Assembly (NCBI GenBank): GCA_011772425.1
Contig: WVZO01000491.1
Coordinates: forward strand, 1-44,306
Length of the DNA stretch: 44,306 bases
Direction: 5' to 3'
Source of the DNA: Candidatus Aminicenantota bacterium
Lineage (GTDB): Bacteria > Acidobacteriota > Aminicenantia > UBA2199
The position numbers and the translations under genes were made by a program. The stretch's first letter is position 1, and every line of letters begins with the position of its first letter. Below, piece by piece: positions 32,158 through 40,788 of this stretch. The notes beneath the pieces are model-generated. The model had not been told where the DNA came from and did no database searches. It saw only the letters and a list, made by a program, of their open reading frames with translations.

Positions 32158-32176
32158 AAGCTTTTATATTTTTTCA

Positions 32177-32374
32177 CTATTTTTCCGCCGATTGTTGTGT
32201 GATTTCATCAAATAGTTTTCCCCACGCTTGATTATCTTTAAATATTCCAAACCACTCCCATGGCGTATCAAAATGAAGATTTCTTGATTTTGGTTCTGCG
32301 GATACATCGAGTTGAACAATTTCACTTCGACTAATAATTGAAGCGATGGTTTCGCGAGTTTTCTCAAGTTTTAC
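32177..32374 (-). pseudogene. Antitoxin gene lacking a start codon (partner of 31729-32157)
   Basis: A protein-like frame of 65 codons reads KLEKTRETIASIISRSEIVQ, LDVSAEPKSRNLHF, PWEWFGIFKDNQAWGK and ends QQSAEK, 19 bp before the PIN gene. It has the look of a small antitoxin with a PWxWFG...DxxWG tail. AGGAG lies 8 bp upstream of its first codon, but that codon is GTA rather than GTG/ATG, and farther upstream a run of ten As puts the nearest GTG out of frame. Start loss is the simplest reading. Another frame here is also open but less protein-like. Confidence 0.5.
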
Positions 32375-32625
32375 TTGCCTGTCTCCTTTTTTTTTTCACA
32401 GCTTTCAAAATATATGGAGTATGTACTTTATTAAGCGACTACCTGATTTTTCTCAGATTGCCCGAAAAAGTGGTGCCTAAAAAGTGACCACCTTATGACA
32501 CCTTTTATCTCCTTTTAGTGGTTTATAGTAATTGAAAAAATCCCGGAATTAATCCTCTGAAAATGGTTTTGCCCTATTGATGGGGTTTTTCAAAAATGGG
32601 GCGGAAGCACACTTTTTTACAAAGT

Positions 32626-32674
32626 GGGGTCACGTCTTGCTGTGCAACATTGTTATGAAGCAAGACTTGACCCC
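32626..32674 (+). repeat. REP-like hairpin GGGGTCANGTCTTGCT
   Basis: GGGGTCACGTCTTGCT (32626-32641) and AGCAAGACTTGACCCC (32659-32674) are complementary over 16 bp with one mismatch. It resembles REP/REPIN arms. The gene-free stretch 32375-32868 holds this, one 56-bp repeat and the asnB promoter. Confidence 0.6.
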
Positions 32675-32717
32675 CTCTATGCTCTACTTGTGCGGTACGA
32701 GTTAGAAATTGCTGTAA

Positions 32718-32773
32718 TAATTTTTGGAGTCAGGCAAGTATAACAGATAGGTCCGGTGGAGCAAAAAGAATAC
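32718..32773 (+). repeat. 56-bp direct repeat, left copy (asnB flank)
   Basis: Identical over 56 bp to 33638-33693 (starts TAATTTTTGGAGTCAGGCAA, ends GCAAAAAGAATAC). The sequences diverge at once on both sides. The copies are 920 bp apart and bracket the truncated asnB with its promoter. Confidence 0.95.
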
Positions 32774-32787
32774 CCCTTTTTCACGAA

Positions 32788-32816
32788 TTGACATTCGGAT
32801 TTTTCTATGGTATAAG
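32788..32816 (+). promoter_or_regulatory. Promoter of asnB
   Basis: TTGACA (32788-32793), 17 bp, TATAAG (32811-32816), then AAGGAGGT 6 bp before the ATG at 32869. Confidence 0.75.
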
Positions 32817-32868
32817 CCATAAAACCATAATTAACGAACAGATCAATAAGGATTAATAAGGAGGTATT

Positions 32869-33663
32869 ATGTGTGGTATTGTGGGTATCGTTGATTTTGA
32901 TTCCCCGGTGGATGTGCAGCGGGTACGTCACATGTCCAATATCATTGCTTACCGGGGTCCGGATGGTGAGGGCTACTGGCACAACCGATACGCCGCGCTG
33001 GGTAGTCGGCGTCTTGCTATCGTGGATGTAGAAAAGGGAGTTCAGCCCACCCGCAACGAGGACGATATGATTTATGTGGTTTTCAACGGTGAAATCTACA
33101 ATCACCGCAAGCTCCGCTCAGACCTGGCCAGCCGGGGTCACCACTTTCGCAGTCACTCGGATACCGAAGTTCTACCCCATCTGTATGAAGAACTTGGACT
33201 GGAATTTGTCCGGGAGCTCGACGGCATTTTTGCTATTGCGTTATGGGATTGCCGGCGCAATCTCCTAGTACTGGCACGGGACCGCGTGGGTGTAAAACCC
33301 CTTTTCTATCATCTGAAGGGCCGGCGGCTGATCTTTGCCTCCGAGGTCAAAGGAATCCTTGCCTCAGGCAAATGCGATATCGCTGTGGACCCCCAGGGAC
33401 TCAGCGACTGCTTTTTTTATAGTCATCCCCTTTTCCCCTCGACGTTTTGGTCCGGTGTCAGGGACATGGAACCAGGTACGGTTCTCACGCTGAGCCGTGA
33501 GGGGGTATCACAGGAACGTTATTTCACTCCCATGAAGCGGTTGAACCATGACCGTCCTCTCCTTCGCGGTGGTGAAGCGATTAAAGCCTTTGAGAAGATT
33601 TTCATACAGGCCGTCCGGAAGCGGCTGCCCGATGAAGTAATTTTTGGAGTCAGGCAAGTATAA
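32869..33663 (+). pseudogene. asnB: Asparagine synthetase (glutamine-hydrolysing), truncated before the synthetase domain
   Basis: 264 residues against more than 600 for a complete AsnB. The N-terminal glutaminase (Ntn) domain is whole: nucleophile Cys2 in MCGIVGIVDF, YRGPDGEGYW, SRRLAIVD, FNGEIYNHRKLR, SHSDTEVLPH, and ARDRVGVKPLFY. The chain continues into VRKRLPDEVIFGV and then ends RQV-stop, exactly where the ATP-binding SGGLDSS PP-loop should begin. The break falls in the 56-bp direct repeat (33638-33693). Promoter and Shine-Dalgarno are strong, so it may still make a lone glutaminase domain, but it cannot make asparagine. AsnB-type enzymes are common in peptide natural-product clusters, and the RiPP gene lies 1.4 kb upstream. 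Confidence 0.85.
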
Positions 33664-33693
33664 CAGATAGGTCCGGTGGAGCAAAAAGAATAC
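33638..33693 (+). repeat. 56-bp direct repeat, right copy (at asnB break)
   Basis: Identical to 32718-32773. The first bases still encode IFGV of AsnB; the following bases supply RQV and the TAA stop. Confidence 0.95.
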
Positions 33694-33831
33694 TCTCACC
33701 TGGAGAAAATATTGGACAGGAGTCCCGGGAGTTTCCAGAAAGTATTTAAGAATCCGGTGGTAAGGATTTATGCGGTAAGTAAGCGTGTGCGGTCCTATGG
33801 GCAGAGAATGAAATTGAAGCAGAAAGAATAG
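33664..33831 (+). pseudogene. Open frame continuing after the asnB stop
   Basis: In the same frame as asnB, right after its TAA, 55 codons are open: QIGPVEQKEYSHLEKILDRS, PGSFQKVFKNPVVRIY, then a basic tail ending KQKE. It looks like the C-terminus of another protein joined at the repeat. I do not recognise the family, and it is not an AsnB C-terminus. Confidence 0.35.
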
Positions 33832-33870
33832 AGAAGAGTTTCCTGTCTGCGAAATTTTTATCCTTGTGGT

Positions 33871-36800
33871 TCAAATCTCTTCTTTCACTTTCCTCAAGGG
33901 ATACCGGGCAGCTATCCATTTTCTCAATAAATTGATAGGAAACCAATAATTCATATTTTTTTCAGCCAGGACCTCTTTGGAAACTAACTTATCGAGTGCT
34001 TGCATCGATTGCTTTCGGTAAAAATTAGGAAGGATTGGCTTGATCTTGTCAAAAATAGTATCGATTCCGGTATGGTCCAGTTTTTTGTGGGTTAACTCTT
34101 CTGCTGCCGAGCTAAGGATGAAGTGTTCCAACCGATTAGATTCGTCCCAGATATGTTGGGAAAGGTGTTCTTTTCCCTCATCAATGATACCTTCTACAAC
34201 GTTATCAACATCATCGATCACCGCGTAATTTCTTTTTTTGTATTCGTTCAAATCATTGACCAGCATTCTACAAATTAATTGGATCAGGTAAGGCTGGCAT
34301 CCTGTCATTTTAAGAATTTGATTTACCGTAAGATCATCATATGTTAACTGACCTTTTACCGGTTCTTTAATCAAACGGATGGCATCTTCACGTTTAAGGT
34401 GACTAATTCTCAAATATATGGCAGTATTGAAGAAAATGGACCAATAATCCGCACTCATTTCTTCCAATTTATGAGAGCCGAAGAATAAGAAGACAAGTTT
34501 TTCCTCATGTTGCATTAAATGGCGGAGGTTACTGAATACGGTCTGTGAAAATTTTTTTTCTTCCACTCGCAATTGCAATTCCTCAAACTCATCTATCATC
34601 AAAACGATGATTCGCTTTCCCAATTCTGGTTTTATTTCTTTGAGAAACATTTTGAATTGGCTGAAATTTTCGATAGGAGAAGCGGAATGTAACGATAGTT
34701 TTTCTACGATTGTACTGGAAAGGGTGGAGTAGAAATCTTTTTCATCATCGACGGCCTGCATATCGATATTGAGTGGGACCAGGCGTTTATCAGTGAATCC
34801 CTGGGCTTCAAGCTGGTAAATCAAAGATGTTTTCCCGGTTCTGCGCAAACCGTGGCACACAATTGTGTGGTGGTCTCCTGATGCCAAAATATTTTTGTCA
34901 ATAAACTTGTAAACATCCTCTCTACCAAAAAATAGGGTGCTGCCGCCTTTCAATGGTTGACCTACAATGTAAGGATTTTTAATTTCTTCAAATTCAACAC
35001 TCTTTTCCAATATGGTAACCGGAAAAGAGAATTCTACTGTCTTATCTTCTTTGGCTCTATCTGAAAAGGTCAAAATTCCTCTAACAGTGGTTTTGCAAGT
35101 AGAAGGGGCAGTAATAGGAAAGGAAATTTCTCTCACTGTGTCAGACTCTATCACATCAATATTCTCCATAGTATTGCCGGGAAAGAAGTGTTCATGGTTG
35201 TCTGTCTTGAGAGTAATGGATATGTTAGTAGCCAGTTCCTGGCCTTTGTTAAAAATTTCAAAATAAAGATTTTGTTCTTTTTCGGATGCAAGAATTTCAT
35301 TGTTTTTCAATTCAATTGTAAGAACAGCGGAACCTTGCAATATTTGTATTTCCTTTTCAATAACCTCTATACAATGATTTAATCCGCTATTCCATACATG
35401 TCTAAATGGTTCAAAGAGTTTTGGAACTACATTGTTTATGAGATCTTCGAATTTTTGCTTTTGATCGCTTAAGGTAGATCGTCGGCTTTCAATCCGTTCG
35501 ATGGCGTTTATTTTGAGAAGAGTATCTTTTATCTTTTTTAATTCTGAAGATATTATCTTGATAAAAGAGAAATAATTTATTTCCGTGGGAAATTCATTTA
35601 TCTCTTCCAATTTACCGGATGCCCTGCAAATATCTTTCAAGCCTTCGGCTGTCAATAAAATATGATCCGCTTCTAGAGTTTTTATCATTTCTTCATTAAA
35701 GCGATATCCCTCCTCTTTAGTCATTTCAAGGTATACAAAGTATATCCGGGATTCAAGCGTTTCTGGAATAAATTCACGCTTTTCATTTTTAGAAACCCTG
35801 AAGATATCCCTCCTCAGCAGCCATGCTAAATTGCTGCCATCAATTTTATCAATTTTTTTGAAATCTATTGTTTCAAGTAACATAAGGTAAAGTTTAGCCA
35901 CTCGATTAGAGGTGGCAAGATGCTTTATTAAGTCATCACCGTTGAATTCAAGCAATGAAAGGAAAAGGTGGTGTAAATATGCTTTTTTCTTCGATAAATC
36001 AACAACTGCTTTTAAAGCTTGTTTTTTTTGAGAGGTAAACAGGTAAAGGTTAACAATATGTTTTACCGTTTCAGTGATTCCTATCTTTTTATTCTCCACA
36101 TAAGAGGTCAGAATTTTATTCAAACCGGGTAATTGAAAAAATAATAATTCGTGTTTAAATAAAATGGAGTTTTCGAAATTTAGTATTGATTCCCTGGTGT
36201 TTTTACTTTCCATTATTTTTTGCTGCTTTCTGATCCACAGGGGTAGGTATATCAAATAATCGGGTACATGAACAATAATAAGTGGGATGAAGACAAATCC
36301 GACAGCGACTATGTGTAGGGAAGTATTGATTTTTATTTTCTCATTTAAATGGGCAAAAAGGTAAATTAAAACAGTAATCAATGGAAACCATAAAAGACTT
36401 GTTTTTTGAAATTTCTCATATCTTTGACTGAGTATATTTTCAGCGTTCGTTTTTTTACGTTTCACACTTTTTTCAAAAAATTTGTTTATTTCAATAAAAA
36501 AGAAATAATAAACAAATGTGTACCCTATCAAAAAAGAAAATGGAAATAAGATTGCCTCGAAAGACTTTAATCCCCCTTTTGCACCAGGTAACAGCAATAA
36601 AATCAAAGCGGCTCCAAAAATAAGGGGCGCAACTTTGTGATTTTTTTTCATTTTGAGTTTAAAAAGAAGATAAAAAAGGAACCAGAATATTATGGATAGT
36701 CCCATTAGTACGATTGCTGTTTCCGGTTTATTAAGAATTTTAATAAGAAATTTTGTTATAGGGCCCTCTTCCATTTTAGTTGCGACCAGGAATGCGGCTG

Positions 36801-37263
36801 CGATGGTACCTGCCAATGCGACTAAGAATGCGCCTGCAAAAGAAAATGCAACTGCGATTGCCCCTGCGATTGCCCCTGCGACTGTGCCTGTAACTGCCAG
36901 TACCACTGAGCCTGGGAATGCAAATGCTATTACCACTGCGAATGCGACTGCCAATGCGACTGAGAATGATAATGCGATTGAGCCTGCAACTGCGAATATG
37001 CCTGCAAATGCGACCGCAAATACGACTGAGAGTGCGAATAAGAATGCGAATAATATGCTTCTGTAAGCATCTCCATAAAGACAATAATGGGGGATGGCCG
37101 TAATACTTCCTGCGAAAAGTCCGAAAAAAAAGAATAACCATGTTGAAATGTATATATTATCCTTTCCTTTACTTATAAAATCGTATACTTTTGAAGGTTG
37201 TATATAAAATTGCCATATAAGCCGCGGCGCCAGTTTTATTGCCTCCAATATAATCCTTGCCAT
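33871..37263 (-). CDS. Large membrane-anchored P-loop ATPase
   Basis: 1130 residues. Residues about 40-345 hold many hydrophobic segments, including an Ala/Val/Phe-rich low-complexity run (about 68-161) and later helices (LIFGAALILLLLPG, LLWFPLITVLIYLFAH). A helical region (about 345-640) and a beta-sandwich-like region (about 640-755, LTIELKNNEILASEKEQNLY ... SFPVTILE) follow. Residues about 760-1125 are an AAA/STAND-type ATPase with Walker A GLRRTGKTSLIYQL (about 806), Walker B RIIVLMIDEFEEL (about 888) and a C-terminal winged-helix-like part. The start at 37263 is 2 bp after the stop of another ATPase gene, so the two are co-translated. Function unknown; the layout suggests a membrane-tethered NTP-driven switch. 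Possibly a conflict or stress-sensing system (inference). Confidence 0.8.
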   Translation of the reverse strand: MARIILEAIKLAPRLIWQFYIQPSKVYDFISKGKDNIYISTWLFFFFGLFAGSITAIPHYCLYGDAYRSILFAFLFALSVVFAVAFAGIFAVAGSIALSFSVALAVAFAVVIAFAFPGSVVLAVTGTVAGAIAGAIAVAFSFAGAFLVALAGTIAAAFLVATKMEEGPITKFLIKILNKPETAIVLMGLSIIFWFLFYLLFKLKMKKNHKVAPLIFGAALILLLLPGAKGGLKSFEAILFPFSFLIGYTFVYYFFFIEINKFFEKSVKRKKTNAENILSQRYEKFQKTSLLWFPLITVLIYLFAHLNEKIKINTSLHIVAVGFVFIPLIIVHVPDYLIYLPLWIRKQQKIMESKNTRESILNFENSILFKHELLFFQLPGLNKILTSYVENKKIGITETVKHIVNLYLFTSQKKQALKAVVDLSKKKAYLHHLFLSLLEFNGDDLIKHLATSNRVAKLYLMLLETIDFKKIDKIDGSNLAWLLRRDIFRVSKNEKREFIPETLESRIYFVYLEMTKEEGYRFNEEMIKTLEADHILLTAEGLKDICRASGKLEEINEFPTEINYFSFIKIISSELKKIKDTLLKINAIERIESRRSTLSDQKQKFEDLINNVVPKLFEPFRHVWNSGLNHCIEVIEKEIQILQGSAVLTIELKNNEILASEKEQNLYFEIFNKGQELATNISITLKTDNHEHFFPGNTMENIDVIESDTVREISFPITAPSTCKTTVRGILTFSDRAKEDKTVEFSFPVTILEKSVEFEEIKNPYIVGQPLKGGSTLFFGREDVYKFIDKNILASGDHHTIVCHGLRRTGKTSLIYQLEAQGFTDKRLVPLNIDMQAVDDEKDFYSTLSSTIVEKLSLHSASPIENFSQFKMFLKEIKPELGKRIIVLMIDEFEELQLRVEEKKFSQTVFSNLRHLMQHEEKLVFLFFGSHKLEEMSADYWSIFFNTAIYLRISHLKREDAIRLIKEPVKGQLTYDDLTVNQILKMTGCQPYLIQLICRMLVNDLNEYKKRNYAVIDDVDNVVEGIIDEGKEHLSQHIWDESNRLEHFILSSAAEELTHKKLDHTGIDTIFDKIKPILPNFYRKQSMQALDKLVSKEVLAEKNMNYWFPINLLRKWIAARYPLRKVKEEI
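36785..37060 (+). repeat. Degenerate hexameric repeat encoding the Ala-rich membrane segment
   Basis: A run of GCRAMT/GCGACT/GCCAAT-type hexamers (for example AATGCGACTGCCAATGCGAC) within the ATPase gene. Read on the minus strand it gives the (V/I)AVAFA-type hydrophobic stretch. It looks like slippage-driven growth of a transmembrane region. Confidence 0.65.
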
Positions 37264-37265
37264 GG

Positions 37266-38390
37266 TTAATTGCCTTTCCCCCCTGAAATTTCTTTTATTT
37301 TTTTAAAAATATCCAATATTTTTACTGAATACTGTAAGATTCTCTCAAATGTAACCTTTTTCCGATTTATTCTAAATCTATTTTTAATTAAATCTTCAAA
37401 ATAATCGGAAAAAGCAAAATAGCTATCATTTTCCTCTGATACAATACCACGAGTTCGCATCTCTTTTAAAGCAAAATCATCTAAGTAATTTTTGTATATT
37501 AATTTTTTCAGCAACTTCTGCTCTTTTATAGACCGCCCCTCCCACAATTCTTTATAATGTGGAAAGATCTCTACCTCCAAATTATCCCAATCCATGGGCT
37601 CATTATGTGATTTTGAATTCCAAAGAAAGTCAAGCACCATCTGGTTAAAAAAAGGGAAATAACCCGCATAATAATGAATTTTTTTGATTTCTTCTTCCGT
37701 TAAAGAAAAATAATCTCTTTCAAATCCATACTTCCTCAACTTGTCAATACTTTCTTGGTCCAGAAGGCCAATGATAACAACTACAAAAATATTCCAGAAA
37801 TTTGAAGTTGTAATTGATTGATGAGCCAATTTTTCTAGTTCCTTTTTCGAAATAGTCACAAAAGCCATATGATTGTCTGGGTTATCAGCCATAGCTCGCA
37901 AATTCGAAAAAAAGGTATTATCAGCAAATTTATTTTTCGGTAGGTGTTCAAACTCATCTATAAAGATGATAGTTTTAATTCCTTTTCTTTTACCACAGTT
38001 TTGTATAAAAGTTTTAAAAGAGGTATAGGTATCAAAAAGTGTATTACTTTCTTTTCCCAAAAGCGCTTTAATTTCCGGCTTATCCTCCAAAACCTCTAAA
38101 AACAACTTATTCAACAATTCAAAAAACTTATCTTTTGAATTAAGAAGATCCGAAAGCCCATCACAATTCAGGTAGACCGCCAATGTTTTTTCCATTTCTT
38201 TCATTTTGTGATAAACTCTAAAAGCCAGCGAAGATTTTCCAATACGACGCTCTCCTATAATGGAAACGGATTGAGGCGTATCTGAGGATATCATTGCTTC
38301 AATCCGACGTTTTTCTCGCTCCCGGTCAACAAACATGACTGAATCGATGGGAATCATGGCCCTTATGTTATATGGACTTATTTGTGACAT
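37266..38390 (-). CDS. P-loop ATPase of the archaeal-ATPase/STAND type
   Basis: 374 residues, cytosolic. It opens with FVDREREKRRIEAM and Walker A SIIGERRIGKSSLAFR (about 48), Walker B TIIFIDEFEHLPK (about 140), then a sensor-like AFVTISKKELEKLAHQS and a C-terminal winged-helix-like region (QKLLKKLIYKNYLDDFALKE). This is the ATPase family often annotated as 'ATP-binding protein', typical of standalone predicted regulators in large genomes. GAGAAAGGAG lies upstream of the ATG, and a TTGACA-N17-TAAAAT promoter lies 60-90 bp upstream. It is first in a two-gene operon with the 1130-residue membrane ATPase, whose ATPase core is of the same general kind. The two may act together (inference). Confidence 0.85.
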   Translation of the reverse strand: MSQISPYNIRAMIPIDSVMFVDREREKRRIEAMISSDTPQSVSIIGERRIGKSSLAFRVYHKMKEMEKTLAVYLNCDGLSDLLNSKDKFFELLNKLFLEVLEDKPEIKALLGKESNTLFDTYTSFKTFIQNCGKRKGIKTIIFIDEFEHLPKNKFADNTFFSNLRAMADNPDNHMAFVTISKKELEKLAHQSITTSNFWNIFVVVIIGLLDQESIDKLRKYGFERDYFSLTEEEIKKIHYYAGYFPFFNQMVLDFLWNSKSHNEPMDWDNLEVEIFPHYKELWEGRSIKEQKLLKKLIYKNYLDDFALKEMRTRGIVSEENDSYFAFSDYFEDLIKNRFRINRKKVTFERILQYSVKILDIFKKIKEISGGKGN

Positions 38391-38452
38391 TTACGTTTCT
38401 CCTTTCTCCATTTTATTCTTCGATCTGACACCTACCTTGTTTATATCTTTCT

Positions 38453-38481
38453 ATTTTATAAGAAGTCAATTAGATTGTCAA
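38453..38481 (-). promoter_or_regulatory. Promoter of the two-ATPase operon
   Basis: Minus strand: TTGACA (38481-38476), 17 bp, TAAAAT (38458-38453), leader of about 56 nt. I see nothing else in the gene-free stretch 38482-38678. Confidence 0.7.
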
Positions 38482-38678
38482 TATGTTGGCGAACAAAATT
38501 TGCTTTTAATCGTGATTTATGATTTGTATATTGAGTGTTTTGTGATTTACACCCTATTACTCTCCACCTGTAACTTATAATCGACAGAGTGTTTGATTTA
38601 TGTAAAACAATTTATCCATGTAAATTCCAACATGGAAGCATATCGGTATCAATACGGCGAGGTACCCTCAAGCCCCCT

Positions 38679-39632
38679 TCAATAGGAAATTGAAGTGTGG
38701 GGAGGTTTGACCTTGTAGAGTGCCACTCCCACAAGAATGCCGGCACCCACAGCCAGGAAAAGAACGTTGTGGACGTTGCCCCATTGACCGCTAAGCATGG
38801 CAGCCTGCAGCGAAGCGGCAATCCCCGCGGTGTAAACTGCTCCGAACCGATCGGTAACATCTACCACCCGGTTTTTTTTACTGCCGGCAGCCAGAGACTC
38901 TTCCAGGGCGCGTGGGAAACCAGGGGGATAATGAGAAGAGATAATCAAATCTATTTCTTCCGGTTTCATTCCGACCTTTTCCAGGAAGTGGTTCAACGCC
39001 GTTTGGCTGCATTCCACGCACGCGGCCAGGTAACGATCGTCCTTTTCCATCAAGAGGGCATGGCCCGAATAAGGCAAAAGCCGCAGACGCCGGGGTTTTT
39101 TGTTCTTCACCCAGGATACATAAGCATCGAACATATGAGCGTGGTGGGAGAAGGGGTCGAAGTGGAATTCCGAAAAACCGTACCCGGAATGGTCGGAACT
39201 CAAGAGCAGCGCCCCCCCGGCTGGGGTGAAATTCGCCCCTTCGGAGACAGCGGGATTGGTATCCATGTCGCTGGTTACCACCATGCCGTATTGGGCCTCA
39301 CCGGAGCGGATAAAGCTATCGATGACCTGGATGGCAACCAGGAAACCACAGCCCCCGTTAGCCAGGTCGAAGGAGAACGTTCCTTTTTGGCCCTCTGGCG
39401 GCGGCTCTGTATTGGCACCAATCCGCTGTTGAATGAACGAGGCTTGAGCCGGTTCACAAATATGCTGGTCCCGATAGACACCGGTGTTAATCAGCAGGTC
39501 CAGGTTGTTTGCTGGGCAGTTTGCCTGTTGGAGGCATTCATTGGCGGCCCGGGCGGCCAGGGCCACGGACCCTTCGTGCAATTTCCAATGGCGAGGTTGA
39601 CAGGCGTGAACGCTTTCAATTATTGCTCCCAT
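38679..39632 (-). CDS. KASIII/OleA-like thiolase-fold protein, atypical active site
   Basis: About 317 residues with the two-fold thiolase layout. It resembles OleA/FabH-type ketosynthases: LLINTGVYRDQHICEPAQA and SFDLANGGCGFLVAIQVID carry the nucleophile Cys; IDLIISSHYPPGFPRALEES has the His. The expected Asn in the third motif (GNTxTAS-like) is missing: the site reads RFGAVYTAGIAASL. Loss of Asn would weaken decarboxylative condensation, so it may have another role such as acyl transfer, hydrolysis or non-decarboxylating condensation, or act with its partner. The start MGAIIES at 39632 is chosen because AAGGAG lies 9 bp upstream, at the end of the preceding ketosynthase gene (4-bp gap); a longer frame into that gene is spurious. 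Confidence 0.8.
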   Translation of the reverse strand: MGAIIESVHACQPRHWKLHEGSVALAARAANECLQQANCPANNLDLLINTGVYRDQHICEPAQASFIQQRIGANTEPPPEGQKGTFSFDLANGGCGFLVAIQVIDSFIRSGEAQYGMVVTSDMDTNPAVSEGANFTPAGGALLLSSDHSGYGFSEFHFDPFSHHAHMFDAYVSWVKNKKPRRLRLLPYSGHALLMEKDDRYLAACVECSQTALNHFLEKVGMKPEEIDLIISSHYPPGFPRALEESLAAGSKKNRVVDVTDRFGAVYTAGIAASLQAAMLSGQWGNVHNVLFLAVGAGILVGVALYKVKPPHTSISY

Positions 39633-39636
39633 GGTC

Positions 39637-40725
39637 CTACTCCTTTGCATCGTCTTGCAATTGCCGGGGGTATTTCCGGCACAGCTCGTCCATGGTGAAG
39701 ATGACACTTCCGATTACAACGCCCGAGGCAAAGGCCAGAAGCTGGATGCGATCGCCGGGACGAAAACGTTGCTCCTGCAGATACTTATAAAGCGCGACGA
39801 AGTGAGTCGTTGAAGCGGTATTCCCGAATTCCGCCAGGTTGTAGACGACATATCTGGGAACCCCCCCCACCCGGGCCCCAATTTTCCTGGTACCGGCCCG
39901 GATGGCACGCGCAGCAGTCTGATGGGGAATCAACCAGTCGATATCCTGGATGGAAACCCCGCTTTTCTTTAATGTCCTAAGCATGGTGGGGTGTGCCAAG
40001 GAAATGGCGACATTATGAAGTTTCCGGGCTTCCGTGAACATGGCAGCTCCCGGGGCATTCTTACAGGCCTTGCCAATGCACAGGTTACTGTGTTCTGCGT
40101 AGGTTTCCAACTCGCAGGCGGTGATCCCGGGTATGCCATCCTTGGCCCGGTCCATGATGAGTGCAGCACCGGCATCTCCTACGGTCAGCGAAGCGAGCTG
40201 CTTGCTAAGAATCGTTCGAATTTCGCGCGCGGCATTGTCACTGATAGAGCTGACGTACTCACCACTTACTATCATTCCACAGCGAATAATTCCCCGGCGA
40301 ATATAGTTATCAAGAATGTAAACGCCGGTAAGCATGCCGGCGCAGGCATTGGTTACGTCGAAATAAAGTGCACGCTTCGCCCCGATGGCTTCTTTGACGA
40401 AGAAGCTGAGGGGGGGATCGAATTGATAGTTCAAATCGCTGTTGTACTTGGTGATACTGCAGTTAATCAGAACGTCAATGTCCTCGGCGGTGTAGCGGGA
40501 ATGAGCCAGACAATCCAGGGCGGCATTGATCGCCAGTGAGTAGGAATCCTCGCCATTGGAGCAAATCCGGCGCTCGCGAATGCCCGTAAGCTTCTGGAGA
40601 TCAAATTTAATCCAATGGCGGCAGGAGTTCACTAAATCCCCAGTGGACAGCCGCTTCTCAGGGAGCGATATCCCCAAACTTTCAAACATCGATGACGTGT
40701 TTAATTTAGCTTTTTTTGGTTCCAT
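39637..40725 (-). CDS. KASIII/OleA-like ketosynthase with complete Cys-His-Asn triad
   Basis: 362 residues. It begins with FESLGISLPEKRLSTGDLV and TGIRERRICSNGEDS, typical of FabH/OleA proteins. Cys is in YFDVTNACAGMLTGVYI, His in DWLIPHQTAARAIRAG, and Asn in AEFGNTASTTHFVALYKYL. LINCSITKYNSDL next to FDPPLSFF resembles OleA more than FabH, so head-to-head fatty-acyl condensation is plausible. It lies between an OleD-like reductase gene (63-bp gap) and a second ketosynthase gene (4-bp gap), an operon on the minus strand. OleB and OleC are not in the window. Exact product is not certain; a fatty-acid or polyketide-derived metabolite is inferred. Confidence 0.85.
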   Translation of the reverse strand: MEPKKAKLNTSSMFESLGISLPEKRLSTGDLVNSCRHWIKFDLQKLTGIRERRICSNGEDSYSLAINAALDCLAHSRYTAEDIDVLINCSITKYNSDLNYQFDPPLSFFVKEAIGAKRALYFDVTNACAGMLTGVYILDNYIRRGIIRCGMIVSGEYVSSISDNAAREIRTILSKQLASLTVGDAGAALIMDRAKDGIPGITACELETYAEHSNLCIGKACKNAPGAAMFTEARKLHNVAISLAHPTMLRTLKKSGVSIQDIDWLIPHQTAARAIRAGTRKIGARVGGVPRYVVYNLAEFGNTASTTHFVALYKYLQEQRFRPGDRIQLLAFASGVVIGSVIFTMDELCRKYPRQLQDDAKE

Positions 40726-40788
40726 GTAATTACCATATACATAATATGTTGATTAATTTGTACATTTATAGCCTTGTTAAGAATTTCT

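Noticed and set aside
32164..32367. 67-codon minus-strand frame with an ATG as the antitoxin of the broken PIN gene
   Set aside because: The overlapping frame ending QQSAEK looks more protein-like, has a well-placed AGGAG and ends 19 bp before the toxin; the ATG frame has no Shine-Dalgarno.
32718..33693. Diversity-generating retroelement template/variable repeats
   Set aside because: The two 56-bp copies are identical with no adenine-specific changes, and no reverse transcriptase is present.
36692..37066. 124-codon Ala/Asn/Thr-rich plus-strand frame
   Set aside because: Antisense of the hexamer repeat inside the membrane ATPase gene.
38697..39698. A 333-codon plus-strand open frame opposite the ketosynthase gene
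   Set aside because: It is the antisense shadow of a conserved ketosynthase with recognisable motifs; the plus-strand protein shows no family features.
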